From Alphaproteobacteria bacterium (GTDB taxonomy: Bacteria; Pseudomonadota; Alphaproteobacteria; UBA828), in contig JAJDXK010000134.1 of NCBI GenBank assembly GCA_022823305.1, positions 1-64,000 of the forward strand: a stretch of DNA of 64,000 nt. The letters run 5' to 3'. Position 1 is the stretch's first letter; each line of letters begins with the position of its first letter. The notes below the pieces were generated by a model. The model ran no database searches. It saw only the letters and a list, made by a program, of their open reading frames with translations, and was not told the origin of the DNA. This document shows, piece after piece, positions 8,973 through 17,047 of the stretch. The translations under genes were made by a program, and so were the position numbers.

Positions 8973-9797
8973 ATGGAGCGGACGGCGTCCGAGCCGCTGC
9001 TCTCCTGCCAGGGCGTCGACAAGTATTTCGGCGCCCTGGCCGCCGTTCGCGATATGACCTTCGACGTCTTCCCTGGGGAGGCGCTCGGAATCGGCGGCCC
9101 CAACGGTGCCGGCAAGACGACGCTCTTCGACGTCATCTCGGGCCTCAACCCGGCGACCGCCGGCACCATCACGTTCGATGGCAAGCCGATAACGCGGGCC
9201 ACGCCGGACCGCACGTGCCAGCTCGGCATGGCGCGCACCTTCCAGCTGAACGCCGGCTTCGACACGCTGTCGGCGCGCGAGAACACGCTGATCGCGGCGT
9301 ATTTCGGCCGCCACAACCGGCTGGTCCCCGGCATGCGCTTCGACCGGGAGACCCAGCGGCTCGCCGACGAGGCGATGGAGTTCGTGGGCCTCGATGCGAT
9401 CGCCCACGAAACCACGCAGACGCTCCCCGTGTACCACCGCAAGCTCCTGATGGTAGCGGGCGCGCTCGCCACCCAGCCGAAGATGCTGCTGATGGACGAG
9501 CCGGTCGGCGGCCTCAATCCGCAGGAGATCGACGACGTGATGGCGCTTGTCCGGCGGCTCAAGGAGCGCGGCCTGACCATCATGCTCATCGAGCACGTGA
9601 TGCGCTTCCTGGTCAGGCTCTCGGACCGGGTGCTCATCATGCACCACGGCGAAAAGATCTTCGAAGGGTCGGCCTCGGGCCTCGTTCACGACAAGACCGT
9701 GGTCGACGTCTACCTGGGCGAAGGCTCGTCGCGGCGGCTCAGGCACCTGCTCGAAGATCAGCCATCGCCCGACGAGGGCGCGCCGGGTGCCCCGTGA
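8973..9797 (+). CDS. UrtD/LivG-type ABC transporter ATPase with degenerate signature motif
   Basis: This is one of two cytoplasmic ATPases of the amide importer, 274 residues. Walker A GPNGAGKTT is at 42-50, the Q-loop Gln is at about 91 (ARTFQ), Walker B LLMDEP at 172-177, and the switch His lies in LIEHVM. The ABC signature, normally LSxGQ, reads LPVYH at 151-155, so both the Ser and the Gly are replaced. If the ATPases form a UrtD/UrtE-like heterodimer, one of the two composite ATP sites would be non-canonical. The gene is 8 bp after the receptor gene and 21 bp before the second ATPase. Confidence 0.9.
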   Translation: MERTASEPLLSCQGVDKYFGALAAVRDMTFDVFPGEALGIGGPNGAGKTTLFDVISGLNPATAGTITFDGKPITRATPDRTCQLGMARTFQLNAGFDTLSARENTLIAAYFGRHNRLVPGMRFDRETQRLADEAMEFVGLDAIAHETTQTLPVYHRKLLMVAGALATQPKMLLMDEPVGGLNPQEIDDVMALVRRLKERGLTIMLIEHVMRFLVRLSDRVLIMHHGEKIFEGSASGLVHDKTVVDVYLGEGSSRRLRHLLEDQPSPDEGAPGAP

Positions 9798-9818
9798 GCA
9801 GCGGCCCGTGAGGGGAGC

Positions 9819-10535
9819 ATGAGCACGCCGCTGCTCGAGGTCGACTCGCTCGACGCCGGCTATCACGGCCAGCGCGTGCTGCGCGACATCTCGTTCGGGG
9901 TGCCGGACGGCGGCCTCATCACCATCGTCGGGCCCAACGGCCACGGCAAGTCGACGCTGCTGCGCGCCGTCTCCGGCCTGATTCATCCGATGGCGGGCGA
10001 GATTCGATTCGAGGGCAAGGCACTGGGCCGCGCACGGGTGGACCAGATCGTGGCCCGCGGCATCGTCCACATCCCGCAGGGCGACATGATCTTCTCGGAG
10101 ATGACGGTGCGCGACAATCTCCTCATGGGCGCCTACCTGCCGGGGCCCTATCGCGTGCTCGACACGAGCCTGAAGGAGGTTTACGCGCTGCTGCCCAGGC
10201 TCGAGGAGCGGGAAAGCCAGATCGCGTCCACGCTTTCCGGCGGCGAGCGGCGGATGCTCGCGATCGGGCGCGGGATGATGACGGGCGGGCGCATCCTCAT
10301 GATCGACGAGCCCTCGCTGGGCCTCGCTCCCATCGCGATCGACACCATCTACGGCCTGATCCAGGCGCTCAAGCAGGCGGGCCGGACGATCCTGCTGGTG
10401 GAGGAGAACGCGAGCCGCGTCGCCGACCTCGCGGACCGCATCTATCTGCTCGACCACGGTCAATTCGTCTGGCAGGGCACCGCCGCCGAGCTCGACGTGC
10501 ACGACGAGATCGTCGAGACCTATCTCGGCGGCTGA
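9819..10535 (+). CDS. UrtE/LivF-type ABC transporter ATPase
   Basis: This is the second ATPase of the importer, 238 residues, of the short LivF/UrtE class. Walker A is GPNGHGKST (38-46), signature LSGGERRML (139-147) and Walker B ILMIDEP (159-165). The signature is canonical, unlike that of its partner at 8973-9797. The start ATG follows GAGGGGAGC. It is cotranscribed with the receptor, the other ATPase and two permeases. Confidence 0.92.
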   Translation: MSTPLLEVDSLDAGYHGQRVLRDISFGVPDGGLITIVGPNGHGKSTLLRAVSGLIHPMAGEIRFEGKALGRARVDQIVARGIVHIPQGDMIFSEMTVRDNLLMGAYLPGPYRVLDTSLKEVYALLPRLEERESQIASTLSGGERRMLAIGRGMMTGGRILMIDEPSLGLAPIAIDTIYGLIQALKQAGRTILLVEENASRVADLADRIYLLDHGQFVWQGTAAELDVHDEIVETYLGG

Positions 10536-10544
10536 GGCGGCGCG

Positions 10545-11423
10545 GTGGATACAGTCGTCCAGATCATCGTCAGCGGCCTCACGCTGGGCGCCATGTATGC
10601 CGCCAGCGCCATCGGGCTCTCGCTCGTCTGGGGGGCGATGGGCGTGCTCAACATGGCGCACGGCGCGCTGCTCACAATCGGCGGCTACGCCTCCTATTCG
10701 GCGGTGCTCCAGCTCGGGCTGCCCTGGTATCTCGGCCTGCCCGCGGCGATGATCGTGAGCTTCGTGGTGGGCCTCGCCATCTACCACATCATCTTCCGCT
10801 TCATGTACCGGCACCCCGCGTTCGAGACCAACGTCATCATCGCCACGGTCGGGCTTGCCATCTTTCTCGAGCAGGTGACGCTGCTCATATACGGTGCCTA
10901 TCCCTTTCCGCAGCCCTTCTCCATCGAGGAGGGCTTCTACGTCTCCAGCGTCTTCGTCCGCTTCCAGAACGTGCTGATCCTGATTCTCGCCGTGGTCACC
11001 ATGCTGCTGGTCGCTGCACTTCTCTCACGCACGCGCATGGGCCGTGCCATCCGCGCGACGGCGCTGAACCGCGAGGCCGCGCAGCTCATGGGGGTCAATG
11101 TCGGGCGGGTCTTCGCCCAGGTGATGGGGATCGCGGGCGTCGTGGCCGCGGTCTCCGGCGTCATGCTGAGCTCGATCACCACGCTCGCGCCGACCATGGG
11201 CTACGACCCCATGCTCAAGGCCTTCATCATCTGCGTGATCGCCGGCCTCGGCAACGTGCCGGGCGCGCTCGTCGCGGCCTTCGTCCTCGGCCTCTTCGAG
11301 GCGGTGGTGCAGTTTGCCGTCGGCGTCCGCTTCGGCTTCCCGGCGCTGCTGGCGCTGGTCATCGTCGCTCTGATCTGGCGTCCCTACGGCGTGTTCGGGC
11401 GCCGCCAGGTGCGCCGCGTCTGA
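10545..11423 (+). CDS. LivH/UrtB-type ABC transporter permease
   Basis: This is an inner-membrane permease of 292 residues with about eight hydrophobic segments, of the branched-chain amino acid/urea transporter permease family. The start is GTG at 10545, 9 bases after the upstream stop. The C-terminal GLGNVPGALVAAFVLGLFE region is the family's cytoplasmic coupling segment. Its stop overlaps the next permease start by one base (TGATG), indicating translational coupling. It forms the membrane channel with the product of 11423-12487. Confidence 0.92.
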   Translation: MDTVVQIIVSGLTLGAMYAASAIGLSLVWGAMGVLNMAHGALLTIGGYASYSAVLQLGLPWYLGLPAAMIVSFVVGLAIYHIIFRFMYRHPAFETNVIIATVGLAIFLEQVTLLIYGAYPFPQPFSIEEGFYVSSVFVRFQNVLILILAVVTMLLVAALLSRTRMGRAIRATALNREAAQLMGVNVGRVFAQVMGIAGVVAAVSGVMLSSITTLAPTMGYDPMLKAFIICVIAGLGNVPGALVAAFVLGLFEAVVQFAVGVRFGFPALLALVIVALIWRPYGVFGRRQVRRV

Positions 11424-12487
11424 TGTTTGAGACCGGCCCCAACTGGCGGCGGGATGTCGCGTTCGGCGCGATCCTGGTCGCGGTGATGATCGCCATCCCC
11501 TTCCTCGGGCCGTCGCGCTATCTGATCGGGCAGCTCACGCTCTTCTTCCTCTGGGCGACCGTGGTCTCGCAGTGGAACCTGGTGTTCGGCGTCGGCGGCA
11601 TCTTCTCGCTGGCGCAGATGGCGATCTTCGCCTTCGGCGGCTTCGCCACCGGCATGATGGGTCTCTATCTCGGGATCTCGCTCTGGATCGCGCTGCCGCT
11701 CGCCGGCATCGGCTCGATCCTCTTCAGCCTCCTGATCGGCCTCGCGTGCCTCAGGCTCAGAGGCCCCTACGTGGCGCTGCTGACGCTGGCCATCGCCCAG
11801 GTCATGTATCTGCTGATCATTACCGACACGGCCTGCTTCTACATGGAAGGCGTGACCTGCCGGAACTTCACCGGCGGCACGCGGGGGCTGTCGAAGTTCG
11901 GCGACTTCGGCTTCCGCGAGATGCTGGGCCGGCGCGAATACCTGAAGGGCGACTACTACCTCGCGCTCTTCCTGCTCTCGCTGGCGCTGGTCTTCTCCTT
12001 CGCCATCATCCGCAGCCCGCTGGGCTTTGCCTTCCGCGCGCTCCGCGACAACCCGGAATACGGCATCTCCCGCGGGCTCAACCGCTTCAAGTACCAGCTC
12101 CTCGTGTTCGCCATGACGGCCTTTTTCACCGGGCTCGCGGGCGGTGTCTTCGCCGGGCATTTCCGGGTCATCGGCGCCAATGTCCTGTCGCTTCCGCTCC
12201 TGCTCTTCCTGATCTCGATGATGGTGGTCGGCGGGCTGGGGCGCGCCTGGGGACCGATCCTGGGCGCCGCGCTGGTCATGCTGGCGGACGAGGGGATGAA
12301 GGATTTCGTCGAGATCAGGAACATGGGCTACGGCGCGCTGATCGTCGCCATCGTCGTGCTCCTGCCGCAAGGGGCCGCAGGCGGGCTGGAGCAGGTCTGG
12401 GGTTGGCTCCTCCGCAGCCTGCGCCGGTTGCGGGGAGAGCCCGGCCCGCCGGCCGCCGGCCGCGCGGGCACCGGACGGCGCGAGTGA
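11423..12487 (+). CDS. LivM/UrtC-type ABC transporter permease
   Basis: This is the second permease of the importer, 354 residues and strongly hydrophobic. It shows the family's GLGRAWGPILGAALVML segment near the C-terminus. An insert around residues 135-170 contains two Cys (TACFYMEGVTC), predicted outside the membrane and possibly disulfide-bonded. The start overlaps the stop of the upstream permease gene. The C-terminus is an Arg/Pro/Gly-rich tail. Confidence 0.92.
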   Translation: MFETGPNWRRDVAFGAILVAVMIAIPFLGPSRYLIGQLTLFFLWATVVSQWNLVFGVGGIFSLAQMAIFAFGGFATGMMGLYLGISLWIALPLAGIGSILFSLLIGLACLRLRGPYVALLTLAIAQVMYLLIITDTACFYMEGVTCRNFTGGTRGLSKFGDFGFREMLGRREYLKGDYYLALFLLSLALVFSFAIIRSPLGFAFRALRDNPEYGISRGLNRFKYQLLVFAMTAFFTGLAGGVFAGHFRVIGANVLSLPLLLFLISMMVVGGLGRAWGPILGAALVMLADEGMKDFVEIRNMGYGALIVAIVVLLPQGAAGGLEQVWGWLLRSLRRLRGEPGPPAAGRAGTGRRE

Positions 12488-12556
12488 GGGCAGGCCGCGA
12501 TATCGATGCGCCGACGACCTGGAGAGCGTCGAGCCCATTGCCGAAAGGAGGACGGA

Positions 12557-12850
12557 ATGGCGAAGGGTTACTGGGTAGGTTGTTACCGGGAGATCAAGGA
12601 TCCCGACGCGCTGGCGGAATACGCCAAGTCCGCAGGGCCTGCAATCCTTGCCGGCGGCGGCAGGTTCCTGGCGCGCGGCGGCCGGGTCCAGGCCTTTGAC
12701 GCCGGCATTGGCGAGCGCACCGTCGTTGTCGAGTTCCCGAGCTTCGAACAGGCGCTCGCCGCCTATCGGAGTGCCGCCTACCAGGCCGCGGCCGCGAAGC
12801 TCGAAGGCGCGGTGGAGCGAGACTTCCGGGTGGTGGAGGGTATCGAATGA
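12557..12850 (+). CDS. DUF1330 family protein
   Basis: This is a 97-residue protein of the DUF1330 family, a ferredoxin-like alpha/beta fold of unknown biochemical role. The start pattern (KGYWVGCYREIKDPDALAEYA), a central GGRFLARGG and the C-terminal FPSFEQALAAYRS support the assignment. ATG at 12557 is preceded by AAAGGAGG. It lies 69 bp after the permease gene and probably belongs to the same transcript. It may act in catabolism of the imported compound, but the sequence does not show how. Confidence 0.85.
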   Translation: MAKGYWVGCYREIKDPDALAEYAKSAGPAILAGGGRFLARGGRVQAFDAGIGERTVVVEFPSFEQALAAYRSAAYQAAAAKLEGAVERDFRVVEGIE

Positions 12851-13215
12851 CGTCATGCGCAACCCCGGCGCCCCAATTCGGACGTCTGCAATCGCGTTTC
12901 TCAGTGCGGCCGCTTGGCGAAGCGGTTGCGGATCCGCGCCTGCTTCCGCCAGGCTGTGCCGGGCGCCAGGGTGTGAGATGAGAGGCAGTTGCCCGCCGCC
13001 TCTGCTGACCCTGTGCGGACCGGGCGGTATTCCAGGCCCGGAATGCCGAACCGAGGAGGCTGAACCATGGCGGCAACCGCAATCGTCCGTTTCGCGCTGC
13101 CCGAGGACAGGACGCGCGCGGCGGCCAGAAACAGTCAAGAGCGCCGTTAACGTCTAATACGTTGATATAAAAGACTTATTTAGACCTGTCTGGAACTCTC
13201 TGGAAGAAGGATCGG
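12851..13215. other. 365-bp gene-poor stretch before tRNA-Thr
   Basis: No full gene is present. The stretch holds a truncated reading frame at 13067-13150 and then an unusually AT-rich pocket at about 13147-13195. That pocket contains a 6-bp inverted repeat (GTCTAA at 13152-13157, TTAGAC at 13180-13185). The AT-rich pocket directly abuts the 3' end of tRNA-Thr, the side where integrative elements usually insert, but no integrase is visible. Confidence 0.5.
13067..13150 (+). pseudogene. 27-codon remnant of a small protein gene
   Basis: A strong ribosome site (GAGGAGGC) precedes an ATG at 13067. The first residues (MAATAIVRFALPED) look like the beginning of a small monooxygenase-like or dabb-type protein. 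The frame ends after 27 codons in the AT-rich patch beside tRNA-Thr. I read it as a truncated gene. It could also be a real small peptide. Confidence 0.35.
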
Positions 13216-13288
13216 TGCCGCAGGAGAGATTCGAACTCCCGACCCATGCATTACGAATGCATTGCTCTACCGGCTGAGCTACTGCGGC
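13216..13288 (-). tRNA. tRNA-Thr (CGT)
   Basis: The 73-base cloverleaf folds fully: 7-bp acceptor GCCGCAG/CTGCGGC, D-arm GCTC...GAGC, anticodon stem ATGCA/TGCAT with loop TTCGTAA (anticodon CGT, reading ACG) and T-loop TTCGAAT. The CCA end is not encoded (CCG follows). Confidence 0.95.
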
Positions 13289-13373
13289 TCGATCCCGCGC
13301 GGGACTATCGTCAAGCCGGCAGCCGTTGTAAAGGCGCCTGACGCGCCCGCGCCGCGCCGGCCCGCGCCTTCGC

Positions 13374-14762
13374 TCAGCCGGTCGCCGAGCGCGCGGCCGC
13401 CGGCACCGGGGACGGCTCGGCCTCGTCCTCCGTGACCGCGGCGGCCCCCTCGGGCGGCAGGGCAGGCGCCTCGACCCGGGCGGGCGCGCGCCACTCGATG
13501 GAATCGAACGCGCCGCAGTGGTCGCAGACGATCGACCAGGCCGGGCTCGCGCTGGCGCAGCGGGTGCAGAGCCAGGCGGGATCGGGCGGCGCTTCGCTCG
13601 CCTGCCGGAGCAACCGACGCACCGCGTCCCCGTCCCCGCTCTCGCCCTCCTCCAAACGCGCGAGAAGGCGGTAGACGGCGGCGCTGGGGTACTCGGCCAC
13701 GGCCCGCTCCAGGTGCCGGCGCGCGGTTCCCCACTGCCTGGCCTCGAGCGCCTGGCGCGCGACCAGCATATGGCTCTCCACGTGGTCGCCGTTGCCGCTC
13801 GCCAGCTTCTCCACCCGCTTCAGCCGGTCCGTGGCGGAATCGTCGGCATGGAGCGACACGAAGAGCCGGCCGAGCGCCGGATGCGGGCATTGACGCCAGG
13901 CCTCCGTGACGGTGCGCGCCGCCGCGCCGCCGCGACCCGCCTCCTTGGCGAGCCCGGCGCCCAGCAGCGCCGCAGGCAGGAAGGACCCGTCCGTCGCGCG
14001 GGCCTCCTCGGCGACGCGCAGCGCCTCCCTGACCTCGCCCTTCTCGCGCAGCGCCCGGGCCCGCTCGAAGAGCAGTCCCGCCTGGCGGCGCCGTCCGGCG
14101 TCCTCGCTCACCGCGCCATGACGCAGCGCCTGCTTCACGGTGACCAGCGCGTCCGACCAGCGGCCGGCGCGGGTCTGTAGCTCCAGCAGCGCGGTCAGCA
14201 CCCAGGGCGTTTCGGGACGCAGGGCGAATGCGCGTTCCGCCAGCTCAAGGGCCGTCGCGGTGTCGCCGGTACGCTCGGCCTGAACGAGCAGGCCGCGCAG
14301 CCCCAGGAAGGCCGTCGCCGGCTGCTCCAGCATCGCCTCGAAATAGCCGCGCGCCGCCTGGTCGTCGCCCTCGAGCTGCGCCGCCTGGGCCGACAGCAGC
14401 AGGGTGAGCGGCGGCTCCTCCAGCAGCAGGTCGGCGCGCCGGGCGAAGCGGCGTGCGCGCCTGGGATCGCCCGCCGCCGCGGCGACGAGACCCTGGGTCA
14501 GCGCCCGGTAGCCGAGACGCTTGCGCCGGCGCCGGCGCGCCAGCGCGATGCGCCGGGGGCCGATCCAGACGAAGCGCACCACGGCGGTGATGACGAGAAC
14601 CGCGGCTGCCGCGGCCGCGACGGCGGCGGCGAGCACCCCCGGCGAGGTCTCGATCATGTAGTCGCCCCAGGCGATCTCGACGCGCCCGGGCGGCTCCGCG
14701 ACCCAGGTCGCGACCGCCGCCACGACGACGATCGCGACGATGAAGGCGACGATGCGGATCAT
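13374..14762 (-). CDS. hemY: HemY-like membrane protein with TPR and C-terminal CxxC/CxxC motif
   Basis: This is the alphaproteobacterial HemY (COG3898) family, 462 residues, encoded in the heme biosynthesis operon; its exact role in tetrapyrrole synthesis is unsettled. There are two N-terminal membrane segments (about 1-22 and 42-62), an Arg-rich cytoplasmic stretch (RRRRRKRLGYRAL), then TPR-like helices to about residue 400. Near the C-terminus CTRC and CDHC form a rubredoxin/zinc-ribbon-like pair (C-x2-C-x10-C-x2-C), followed by FDSIEW. The start is ATG at 14762, overlapping the stop of the mitofilin gene (ATGA). The gene is last in hemC-hemD-mic60-hemY. Confidence 0.88.
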   Translation of the reverse strand: MIRIVAFIVAIVVVAAVATWVAEPPGRVEIAWGDYMIETSPGVLAAAVAAAAAAVLVITAVVRFVWIGPRRIALARRRRRKRLGYRALTQGLVAAAAGDPRRARRFARRADLLLEEPPLTLLLSAQAAQLEGDDQAARGYFEAMLEQPATAFLGLRGLLVQAERTGDTATALELAERAFALRPETPWVLTALLELQTRAGRWSDALVTVKQALRHGAVSEDAGRRRQAGLLFERARALREKGEVREALRVAEEARATDGSFLPAALLGAGLAKEAGRGGAAARTVTEAWRQCPHPALGRLFVSLHADDSATDRLKRVEKLASGNGDHVESHMLVARQALEARQWGTARRHLERAVAEYPSAAVYRLLARLEEGESGDGDAVRRLLRQASEAPPDPAWLCTRCASASPAWSIVCDHCGAFDSIEWRAPARVEAPALPPEGAAAVTEDEAEPSPVPAAARSATG

Positions 14763-16273
14763 TGCGATACGCCGGTCGCTGCCCAGCGGGCGCCGACGCG
14801 GGCGCGAACCGTGGCGGAGAGCTGGGCCAAGGCGGCGTCCGCCTCGCGCCGCGCGCGGGCGTCGCGCAGCCACGCCTGCGCGCTCGATGCCTCCGCGGCG
14901 TCCGCAGCCAGCGGCTCGACGAGGGCGATCGCCCGCGCGAGATCGCCGGCCGCGAGCGCCGTCTCGGCCTCGACCAGACGGCCGTCGATGCTCTCCGGAT
15001 CGACCGCGCCGCCGGTGCGGCGGATGGTCACGAGCTGGCTCAGCCTGGTGACGGTCTCGTCGATCCAGCCCGCATCGTCGGCCGCAGGCGCCGCTCGGAC
15101 GATGGCATTGGCGGCTGCGGGGTAGCGCGCCCTGAGCCCGTCGAGCGTGACCACGCCACGCGCGGCGAAGGGCTCGAGGCGCGCGAGCGTGGCGGCGATC
15201 TCGGGATCGTCGCCGGCGATCTCGCGAAGCGTCTCGAGCGGCGACGCGAAGCCGGCGGAGGAGCCGAGCGCGCTGCCGAGCTCGCCGGTCGCGAGCACCA
15301 GAGTCATGAGGCGACCGTCGTCGGCGGCCTGCTGCACCGCCCCGACCTCCACCTGCGCCAGACGCGCACTCACCTCGGCGAGCGCCGCCTCCAGCGCGGC
15401 CTGCTGATCTCCCCAGGCGGCGAGCGCATGGTCGAGTTCCAGCCGGGCCGTGTCGTTCTCCAGCGCGCTCACCCGCTGCGCCAGCGCCGTCACCGCCGCC
15501 CCGCTTCCGGTGGCGCCGGCGGCATGTGCCTCCAGCGCGCTCAGCCGCGCTGCAAGCGCACCGGGAGCGAGGGCATCGGCAGCCGCCGGCGCGGCGGCGC
15601 CGCTCTCGGCCGCGACGGCGTTCGCAGCAGCCGGCGCGGCGGCGGAGGGCGTCGGCTCGTCGCCCTCTCCGGAATCGGGAGAGGACATCGTCTCCGGAGC
15701 AGCATCCGCGACTGCCGGTGACGGAAACAGGGACTCCTCGACCGGCGAGGCTGGTGGCGACGCTGCATCCTCCGGCGCTGCGGGCTCGACGCTTTCCCGG
15801 GCGAGGGCGGCTGCCGCGACCTCGGTCGCCGGACCGGACTCGCTCCCCCTCTCCACGTCGACGAGCGCCGCCGCCTGGGTGTCGCCGCCGGCGGGCGGCG
15901 TCTCGTCAACGACGGCGGAAGCCGGGGCGCCCCCATCGACATCCGACGCAAGCACGCCTGCTCCTTCGCTTGCCGCGCCGTCTCCGGCACGTCCGGTGGC
16001 GGGGGCCGTCTCCACAGGCACCGCAGCGGCATTCGGCTCGTCGCCCGTGCCCCGGATAGCGTCGCCGAACTCGGACCACGCGGCGTAGAGGCCGAGCAGG
16101 ACAAGCGCAGCGGCCAGGCCCCAGACCGCTGCCCGCGGCACGCGGCGGCCCGGAGGACGAGTCGCTTCGGTAGCGGCGGCGCCATCTCCACCGTGCGACC
16201 CGGGCAGCCGCCAGATCACCGCCCGGCGGTCGCTCCCCGGTTGCTTCCGGCCATCGTCCTTGCGTGCCGCCAT
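14759..16273 (-). CDS. alphaproteobacterial mitofilin (Mic60) homolog
   Basis: This 504-residue protein lies between hemD and hemY, the position of the bacterial relative of mitochondrial MICOS subunit Mic60 (COG4223). One membrane helix is at about 49-65, followed by a long Ala/Pro/Glu-rich low-complexity segment (70-220), a coiled-coil region (about 235-310), and a helical C-terminal mitofilin-type domain (AAGDLARAIALVEPL near 450). In alphaproteobacteria this protein shapes intracytoplasmic membranes and outer-membrane contacts. The start directly follows the hemD stop and its own stop overlaps the hemY start, so it is translationally coupled to the heme genes. Identification rests on architecture and context more than on sequence motifs. 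Confidence 0.82.
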   Translation of the reverse strand: MAARKDDGRKQPGSDRRAVIWRLPGSHGGDGAAATEATRPPGRRVPRAAVWGLAAALVLLGLYAAWSEFGDAIRGTGDEPNAAAVPVETAPATGRAGDGAASEGAGVLASDVDGGAPASAVVDETPPAGGDTQAAALVDVERGSESGPATEVAAAALARESVEPAAPEDAASPPASPVEESLFPSPAVADAAPETMSSPDSGEGDEPTPSAAAPAAANAVAAESGAAAPAAADALAPGALAARLSALEAHAAGATGSGAAVTALAQRVSALENDTARLELDHALAAWGDQQAALEAALAEVSARLAQVEVGAVQQAADDGRLMTLVLATGELGSALGSSAGFASPLETLREIAGDDPEIAATLARLEPFAARGVVTLDGLRARYPAAANAIVRAAPAADDAGWIDETVTRLSQLVTIRRTGGAVDPESIDGRLVEAETALAAGDLARAIALVEPLAADAAEASSAQAWLRDARARREADAALAQLSATVRARVGARWAATGVSQ

Positions 16274-17047
16274 CTATCCCTCGTCGCGGCGCCCGCGCTC
16301 CCTTCGCTGCCCCGGCGACCCGGCGAGCGTGTGCACCACGCTCGCGACGAGCGCGTCCCGTCGCGGCGCAGACGCCACGCAGACTCGTTGCCAGGAGAGG
16401 GTTGCTGCCGCCATGGCCACCGCCTGGCTCAGGCAGAACGCGGTGAGCGCCCGCGCCGTCGCTTCAAGCTCCGACTCGCGCGCGAGCTTAGCAAAGAGGC
16501 GCGCGGTACGGGGAGAGAAAAACACTGCGCCCGCGAGGGTTTGCGCCTCCAGCGCCCGGCGGGCTCCGGGCGAGATCGCGCTTGCCGCAACCGCGTCGTA
16601 GAGCGGCACCCGCTCGGCCTCGAAGCCGGCCGCCGCCAGACGCGGCACCAGATCGCCGGTTGTCACCCCGCCTGCCACGTGGACGAGGCGGCCCGCCTCC
16701 GGGCGCAGCCGGGCCGCAGCCAGTGCCGAGAGCGCGTCGACGTCGCCGCCCGCCGCCGTCACGGCGCGGAATCCGGCCTCCCGCGCAGCCTGCGCGGTTG
16801 CGCAGCCGACGGCGAAAACCGGCAACCGTCGCGCTGCGCCGGGTACCGCCACCGCCAGCGCCCGCGCCCCGTTGGCGCTGGTGAGCAGGATCGCCTGCAC
16901 GCCCGAGAGGTCGAGCCGCGCCGCGCCATCGATTCGGATCGTCATCATCGGCTCGATCAGCGCATCGACGCCGTGGTCCTTCAGGATCGCGGCGAGCGCG
17001 AGCGAATCTTCGCGCGGACGGGTCAGCAGCACGCGGGGACCGCTCAC
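16274..17047 (-). CDS. hemD: uroporphyrinogen-III synthase
   Basis: This is a 257-residue HemD that cyclises hydroxymethylbilane to uroporphyrinogen III in the cytoplasm. The start region GPRVLLTRPREDS and the central FAVGCATAQAAREAGF and FFSPRTARLFAKL segments fit the bilobed HemD family. The start is GTG at 17047, overlapping the hemC stop (GTGA). The stop abuts the ATG of the mitofilin gene. Confidence 0.92.
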   Translation of the reverse strand: MSGPRVLLTRPREDSLALAAILKDHGVDALIEPMMTIRIDGAARLDLSGVQAILLTSANGARALAVAVPGAARRLPVFAVGCATAQAAREAGFRAVTAAGGDVDALSALAAARLRPEAGRLVHVAGGVTTGDLVPRLAAAGFEAERVPLYDAVAASAISPGARRALEAQTLAGAVFFSPRTARLFAKLARESELEATARALTAFCLSQAVAMAAATLSWQRVCVASAPRRDALVASVVHTLAGSPGQRRERGRRDEG

